Assembly: GCA_017645945.1 (NCBI GenBank)
Contig: JAGCNL010000044.1
Coordinates: 31,035 to 95,034 of the forward strand
Origin: Salinivirgaceae bacterium
Lineage (GTDB): Bacteria > Bacteroidota > Bacteroidia > Bacteroidales > SZUA-534
Length of the DNA: 64,000 bases
Reading direction: 5' to 3'
Under the pieces are notes generated by a model that saw nothing but the letters and a program-made list of their open reading frames with translations, made no database searches and was not told the origin of the DNA. The position numbers were made by a program, and so were the translations under genes. Shown here piece by piece: positions 59,485 to 64,000 of the stretch. The first letter of the stretch is position 1, and each line of letters starts with the position of its first letter.

Positions 59485-60000
59485 CTAAAACAGCGTCCTA
59501 ACTTCTTCCTTCAAATAATTGATAGCCTTTGTGGTTGGGTCAAGGTCGCGGTCCATTGTGTTCTCCAAAATCAACTTGCATAGTTGCAACGAGTTGCCGT
59601 CGGGTTTGGTTTGCAGAGCCGTTTGGTTGATGAACTTAATGCAGTCCTCTTTGGCCATTCGAACCATTTCCCACGCCTTGTCGCTGATGTAGAGCTGGTG
59701 CGCCATATTGTGCTCAAATTCAGAGCGTATGGTCTTTAAAAGCGATGATTGCAGTTCCTGATTAGTCATATTCTGCCGTTGCGTGCGCATTACAAGTGAT
59801 TGCGGCGAAATGCGTTCCAGCAGCAGCACCATCCGCTCGTAGGCCTGGAGGCGGATGGGAGTGATGTATTTCTGATTGTTAAGAACGTTTTCGGCTTTCA
59901 GACGCAGTTGCTCGCTTTTAACCATCTTGCTCATAACAAGATAAGTAGCCAAAAAGACAAACAGCGCGGGCAGAGTGTATTTCAGAATTTCAGCAACCAT
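59485..60000 (-). CDS. Membrane-anchored helical protein, Bacteroidota-specific
   Basis: This 171-residue protein has one N-terminal TM helix (about 7-24, YTLPALFVFLATYLVMSK), then a largely helical cytosolic part with conserved-looking ITPIRLQAYERMVLLLERISPQSLVMR. It ends DLDPTTKAINYLKEEVRTLF. Proteins of this look commonly sit beside housekeeping genes in Bacteroidota; the function is unknown. It starts six bases after the thrC stop and is probably in the thr operon. Confidence 0.78.
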   Translation of the reverse strand: MVAEILKYTLPALFVFLATYLVMSKMVKSEQLRLKAENVLNNQKYITPIRLQAYERMVLLLERISPQSLVMRTQRQNMTNQELQSSLLKTIRSEFEHNMAHQLYISDKAWEMVRMAKEDCIKFINQTALQTKPDGNSLQLCKLILENTMDRDLDPTTKAINYLKEEVRTLF

Positions 60001-60006
60001 AGCTTA

Positions 60007-61296
60007 TTATTTTAAAAGTCTGTTTTTCAATTCAGTATAATCAGCTTTAATCTTCACGGTCTGTTTTGTGCCTTCGGCGAATTTCTGCAGACGGGCAGGA
60101 ATCTCAACACGCTTGCCAGTGTATTTCTCAACCGTGTCGATGAATTTTGCCGGGTGGGCAGTTTCAAGGAACAGACCTAACTCGCCGTTGTTCAAGTGGT
60201 CGCGAAGGGCGGAATAGCCCACAGCGCCGTGCGGGTCAAGCTCGTAGCCGGTCTCTTTCAGCACTTGTGCCATTGTGGCGCCAATCTGCTCGTCAGTGTA
60301 GCTGTAGCTGCTGATTTCAGCGCGAATGTTGTCAACCGATTTGCCGAACAGTTCAATCACGCGGGCAAAGTTGCTCGGGTCGCCCACGTCCATTGCGTTG
60401 GCGATGGTGGCAATCGATTTCTGCGGCTTGTAGATGCCTGTTTCAAGATAGTCGGCAAACACGCGGTTGGCGTTGATGGCGGCAATGAACCTCTTCACTG
60501 GCATTCCCATACGCCACGCCACAAGCCCAGCGGTGATGTTGCCGAAGTTGCCGCTCGGCACGGTCATAACCACGTCTTTCCAACGCTCTTGCGGAATCTG
60601 CGACAGCGCGTAAGCGTAGTAAACGCTTTGTGGCAGGAATCGTGCAAGGTTGATTGAGTTGGCCGATGTCAGTATCCGCTTCTCGTTCAACTCTTTATCC
60701 ATAAAGCACTCTTTCACCATTCGCTGGCAGTCGTCGAACACGCCGCTCACCTCGTAGGCCGTAACATTCTGTCCCAAAGTGGTGAACTGTAGCTCTTGCA
60801 GACGGCTCACCAATCCCGACGGGTAGAGCACGTGCACTTTCACACCTTTCACGCCCAAAAAGCCATTGGCCACAGCGCTGCCCGTATCGCCCGAAGTGGC
60901 AACAACTACATTGATATCGCCTTGATTGCTTGCGAAATACGACATTACGCGAGCCAAAAAGCGTGCGCCCACGTCTTTGAACGCCAACGTTGGTCCGTGG
61001 AACAGTTCGGCAGTGCTGATTTGGTCAGTTATCTTGACCACTGGCACCGGGAAGTTGAACGCGTCGTTGACCATTTTGCGGAATGTATCTTCCGGAATGT
61101 CAGGGCAGAAGTAAGGCTTGAGCATTTCAAAGCCAATCTCGCCCATTGTTTTGCCTGGAATATTGTCCCAAAACGATTTTGGAAGTACGGGTATCGATTC
61201 GGGCATATACAAACCCTTATCAGGTGCAAGACCTTTGAGCACAGCGGTTTTCAGGTCCGCTGTGATGTTATTGTCGTTAGTGCTGTAAAATATCAT
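60007..61296 (-). CDS. thrC: Threonine synthase
   Basis: This 429-residue PLP enzyme converts O-phosphohomoserine to threonine. The PLP lysine is Lys107 in HGPTLAFKDVGARF. ATSGDTGSAVANGF binds phosphate, and MTVPSGNFGNITAGLVAWRMGMPVKRFIAA is diagnostic. Length and motifs fit the ThrC group common in Bacteroidota and E. coli. It follows thrA by 89 bases. The usual kinase gene between them is absent. Confidence 0.96.
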   Translation of the reverse strand: MIFYSTNDNNITADLKTAVLKGLAPDKGLYMPESIPVLPKSFWDNIPGKTMGEIGFEMLKPYFCPDIPEDTFRKMVNDAFNFPVPVVKITDQISTAELFHGPTLAFKDVGARFLARVMSYFASNQGDINVVVATSGDTGSAVANGFLGVKGVKVHVLYPSGLVSRLQELQFTTLGQNVTAYEVSGVFDDCQRMVKECFMDKELNEKRILTSANSINLARFLPQSVYYAYALSQIPQERWKDVVMTVPSGNFGNITAGLVAWRMGMPVKRFIAAINANRVFADYLETGIYKPQKSIATIANAMDVGDPSNFARVIELFGKSVDNIRAEISSYSYTDEQIGATMAQVLKETGYELDPHGAVGYSALRDHLNNGELGLFLETAHPAKFIDTVEKYTGKRVEIPARLQKFAEGTKQTVKIKADYTELKNRLLK

Positions 61297-61385
61297 TGAC
61301 TATCAATTATTAAAGTCTGTGTTATCAGTGTCGTCAGTGCGAATTTTAAACTCTTACCACTAAACTCTTACCATTTACCATTAAA
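61297..61385. repeat. Short spacer with TTACCACTAAACTC repeats
   Basis: AAACTCTTACCACTAAACTC-like units occur around 61345-61380, the complement of the GGTAAGAG units seen at 29.6 and 55.3 kb. No promoter or terminator is visible. Confidence 0.4.
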
Positions 61386-63833
61386 TCACATATTTGCCAA
61401 TCTCATCATATCCGCAAATACGCCCGAAGCCGTAACGCCCGGACCGGCGCCTGCGCCCTTGATGACGAGCGGCTGGTCGTGGTAGCGGCGGGTGTAGAGC
61501 AAGATGATGTTGTCCATTCCGTCAAGGTTGTAAGCCGGGTGGCTTGCGTCGACGCTTTGCAGGCCTGTCACAGCCTTGCCGTTGTCGAATTCTGCCACAT
61601 AGCGCAGTTTCTTACCTGCGGCGGCCGATTCGGCGCGGATGTCCTCAATCTTGGCGTCGTTACGCTTCAGATTAGCCAAAAGTTCGTCGAAGTTGCTGGC
61701 TTTCAACTCGTTTTCTGGAATGATATCGTTCTTCATAACGTCATCGAGTTCGAGCATATTGCCGCCCACGCGAGCAAGAATCAAAATCTTGCGGCGAACG
61801 TCAAGGCCGCTCAAATCGATGGCCGGGTCTGGTTCGGTCAAGCCCTTTTCGCGAGCCTGAACAACGGCTTGCGAGAACGGAACGTCGCTGCTGATGGTGT
61901 TGAAAATATAGTTCAGACTGCCCGACAGCACGGCTTGAATCTTCACAATCTTGTCGCCTGAAGCCACAAGGTCCTCAATCGTTTTCAGAACCGGCAGACC
62001 AGCAGCCACGTTCGTCTCGTGCAGGAATTTCACGCCGCAGGCCTTCACTTCCTTCTTGAATTCGAGATAAGTCTTAAGCGGCGACGAAGCCATAATCTTG
62101 TTCGATGCCACAATCGGGATACTCAACTGTGCCACGCGGCTGTACATTTTCGGCAGTTCGTGCGACGCAGTGTTGTCGATGAAGATGCTGTTTCGCAGGT
62201 TTAACTGTTTGATATTCTCAACGTAGGCTGGCAGGTTGGCTGCTTCGGTGGCGTTTGCCAAAAGGTCGCGCCAATTGGCAAGGTCGATGCCTTTGCGGTT
62301 GAAAATCATTTTTTTAGAGTTAGATATGCCCACCACGCGGATGTCGATTCCGTACTCGTTTTTCAGGAAGTCAGTCTGGTCGCGCAGTTGGTCGAGCATT
62401 GTGCCGCCCACCGTGCCCACGCCCACCATAAACAGGTGCACGCGTTTGTATTTCGACAGGAAGAAGCCGTCGTGCAGCGCGTTCAACGCCTTTGCAACCT
62501 CTTTTTCCTTGATTACTATCGATATGTTGCGCTCTGTTGCGCCTTGCGCGATGGCGCGGATGTTGATGCCGTTCTCGCCCAACAGACGGAATGCCTTTCC
62601 AGCGATGCCCACCTGCTCGCGCATTTTGTCGCCCACCACGGCAATGATGGCAAGGCCGTCTTCCGACTCGATTGCGTGCACAATCTTGCGCTCAATCTCA
62701 ATGGCGAATTCCTCGTTCAAGCGGGCGCAGGCCTGTTCGGCGTCGTTAGTGTAGATGCCCACGCAGATGGTGTGCTCGCTCGACGACTGGGTGATGAACA
62801 GCACGTTCACATTTCCCACGCAAAGCGCCTTGAAGGCTCTCATTGCCACGCCTGGCACCCCAATCATTCCGCTGCCCGAAACGGTTATCAGCGATATGTT
62901 GCCGATTGACGAGAAGCCCTTCACCGTGGCGTCGCCGTGGTTCGGGTGCTCGGTAATCATTGTTCCCTCGTCGTCGGGGGCGTATGAATTCTTTATGCCG
63001 ATTGGGATTTTCTTTTCCAAAGCCGGCTGGATGGTCGGCGGGTAGATGACCTTTGCGCCAAAGTACGAGAGTTCCATTGCCTCTTCGTAACTCATTGATT
63101 TAATCGGATATGCGGCCGAAACAATGTTCGGTGCGGCTGTCAGCATTCCGCTCACGTCGGTCCAAATGTCGATTAGCGATGCGTTGAGATAGTTGCCCAA
63201 TAGTGCAGCCGTGTAGTCAGAGCCGCCGCGGCCAAGGGTTGAAGGCTCGCTGTCGCAAGTGCTCGAAATGAATCCCGGCACCACGGCAATGCCCTCGAAA
63301 TTGCGGAAGGCGTTGCGCGTCTTCTGTTCCGACAGGGCGTGGTCAACGTGTCCCTGAAGATAATTGTTGTCGGTTATGATGATGTTGCGCGCGTCAATCA
63401 GCACGTTTTTCAGCCCTAAATTGTTGAGCGCCGCGCTGATAAGCGTCGACGACATACGCTCGCCCATTGAGAGCAGTTTGGCGCGGGTGCGGTCTGAGCA
63501 CTCGCTTAAGAACTTCACGCTCTGGCAAATCTTGTTGGCTTCAGAGCAGCGGTCTTTGATGAATTCAGTCATTGCGTTTTTTTGGTCGTCGGCCACCAGT
63601 TCGTTGATAATCTCAATGTGGCGGCGGCGAATCTCGTCGATGAACTCTGTGTACTGTTCCGAGCCTTCGAGCGCGGCTTTTGCGCTGTTTTCCAACAGAT
63701 TGGTGACACCTTGCAGTGCCGAAACCACCACCACCAATTGTTTTTGGCCTTTGTATCGGCCTATTATTTTTGCTAATTGTTCAATACGTTCGGCGTTGGC
63801 TACCGATGAGCCGCCAAATTTCAATATCTGCAT
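61386..63833 (-). CDS. thrA: Bifunctional aspartokinase / homoserine dehydrogenase
   Basis: This 815-residue protein catalyses the first and third steps from aspartate to threonine and methionine. The aspartokinase domain starts MQILKFGGSSVANAERI, and GRGGSDYTAALLG holds Asp/substrate residues. Two ACT-type regulatory modules (about 310-460, GMIGVPGVAMRAF and IRAIAQGATERNISIVI) are the likely site of threonine feedback. The homoserine dehydrogenase domain begins VHLFMVGVGTVGGTMLDQL (NAD(P) binding) and ends GPGVTASGVFADMMRLANM. It heads the thrA-thrC operon. No attenuator peptide with Thr/Ile codons is seen upstream. Confidence 0.96.
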   Translation of the reverse strand: MQILKFGGSSVANAERIEQLAKIIGRYKGQKQLVVVVSALQGVTNLLENSAKAALEGSEQYTEFIDEIRRRHIEIINELVADDQKNAMTEFIKDRCSEANKICQSVKFLSECSDRTRAKLLSMGERMSSTLISAALNNLGLKNVLIDARNIIITDNNYLQGHVDHALSEQKTRNAFRNFEGIAVVPGFISSTCDSEPSTLGRGGSDYTAALLGNYLNASLIDIWTDVSGMLTAAPNIVSAAYPIKSMSYEEAMELSYFGAKVIYPPTIQPALEKKIPIGIKNSYAPDDEGTMITEHPNHGDATVKGFSSIGNISLITVSGSGMIGVPGVAMRAFKALCVGNVNVLFITQSSSEHTICVGIYTNDAEQACARLNEEFAIEIERKIVHAIESEDGLAIIAVVGDKMREQVGIAGKAFRLLGENGINIRAIAQGATERNISIVIKEKEVAKALNALHDGFFLSKYKRVHLFMVGVGTVGGTMLDQLRDQTDFLKNEYGIDIRVVGISNSKKMIFNRKGIDLANWRDLLANATEAANLPAYVENIKQLNLRNSIFIDNTASHELPKMYSRVAQLSIPIVASNKIMASSPLKTYLEFKKEVKACGVKFLHETNVAAGLPVLKTIEDLVASGDKIVKIQAVLSGSLNYIFNTISSDVPFSQAVVQAREKGLTEPDPAIDLSGLDVRRKILILARVGGNMLELDDVMKNDIIPENELKASNFDELLANLKRNDAKIEDIRAESAAAGKKLRYVAEFDNGKAVTGLQSVDASHPAYNLDGMDNIILLYTRRYHDQPLVIKGAGAGPGVTASGVFADMMRLANM

Positions 63834-63870
63834 AATTGTTTGATTTTTACAAGATTAACTAAATGCTTAT

Positions 63871-64000
63871 TTATTCGCTTAAACCACATATCACATTCGA
63901 CCCCCGCAAGGGGTTGTAGTTGTAGTCGAAGGAATATAGGCGATTGTGCACCGTGTCGATGGTGCGCCCGTAGTGGAAATCCCTCTGTTTATGTTGTTTA
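63871..64000 (-). CDS. C-terminal end of an unknown gene entering from the right
   Basis: This frame is open from the right edge to TAA (complement of 63871-63873), giving 42 residues: RDFHYGRTIDTVHNRLYSFD near the start and NPLRGSNVICGLSE at the end. It is aromatic and Arg-rich, with no recognised motif. It would be upstream of thrA in the same orientation. The alternative is non-coding DNA by chance open. Confidence 0.4.
   Translation of the reverse strand, partial: KQHKQRDFHYGRTIDTVHNRLYSFDYNYNPLRGSNVICGLSE

Noticed and set aside
63834..63870. Possible thr attenuator leader
   Set aside because: No leader peptide rich in Thr or Ile codons and no terminator hairpin is visible ahead of thrA.

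Overview
The window looks like chromosomal DNA of a member of the order Bacteroidales (phylum Bacteroidota). The evidence is: the -33/-7 promoter type (TTG, about 20 bases, TAnnTTTG) ahead of many genes; no clear Shine-Dalgarno sites; a PorX regulator and a protein with a C-terminal type IX secretion (T9SS) sorting domain; the tig-clpP-clpX order; NamZ, YwqK-repeat and DUF4421 proteins; and an S16 ribosomal protein with an Ala/Glu-rich tail. GC content is near 47-50 %, dropping at 57.9-59.5 kb. I cannot name the genus. No prophage, insertion sequence, rRNA operon or CRISPR array is visible.

Layout. 1-840: 5' part of a degenerate alpha-oxoamine-synthase-like gene. 0.95-7.7 kb: two independently promoted units, each with an enhancer-like array of TGTAAA half-sites, a sigma-54-type promoter and a nearly identical 40-residue, very basic peptide gene. 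Unit 1 then carries an FtsX/MacB-like permease, and unit 2 carries an ABC ATPase plus a second permease. This is the best candidate for an undescribed system. 7.7-12.6 kb: an SGNH esterase with an MBOAT acyltransferase, and a GH51 arabinofuranosidase. 12.7-17 kb: tRNA-Leu, tig, clpP, clpX, pcm. 17-29.6 kb: a surface lipoprotein, a YwqK-repeat protein, transporters, an M3 peptidase, tcdA-tatD-thioesterase, a possible small RNA, namZ and a LolC/E-like permease. 29.8-39.7 kb (all minus): LysE-type exporter, DUF4421, tsaB, the T9SS cargo CotH/LTD protein, and an HhH-barrel / HELGH membrane protein / PorV-like barrel cluster. 39.8-45.4 kb: fabG, a VWA membrane protein and a BlaI/BlaR1-type pair with a palindromic operator. 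45.5-49.1 kb: a zeta toxin/antitoxin module next to ribD, then prmC-recX. 49-56.4 kb: a TlpA-like lipoprotein, pepT, a YgjP-type metallopeptidase, SRP RNA (ffs), porX, rimM-rpsP. 56.7-64 kb: a serine hydrolase lipoprotein, an AT-rich patch of small membrane and XRE genes, then thrC and thrA with no homoserine kinase between them, and the tail of one more gene.

Many spacers contain drifting short repeats (for example GGTAAGAG-like runs followed by their near complement) that look neither coding nor like standard terminators. Function calls come from reading translated sequence and motifs only; no database search was run. TM, domain and repeat positions are approximate.
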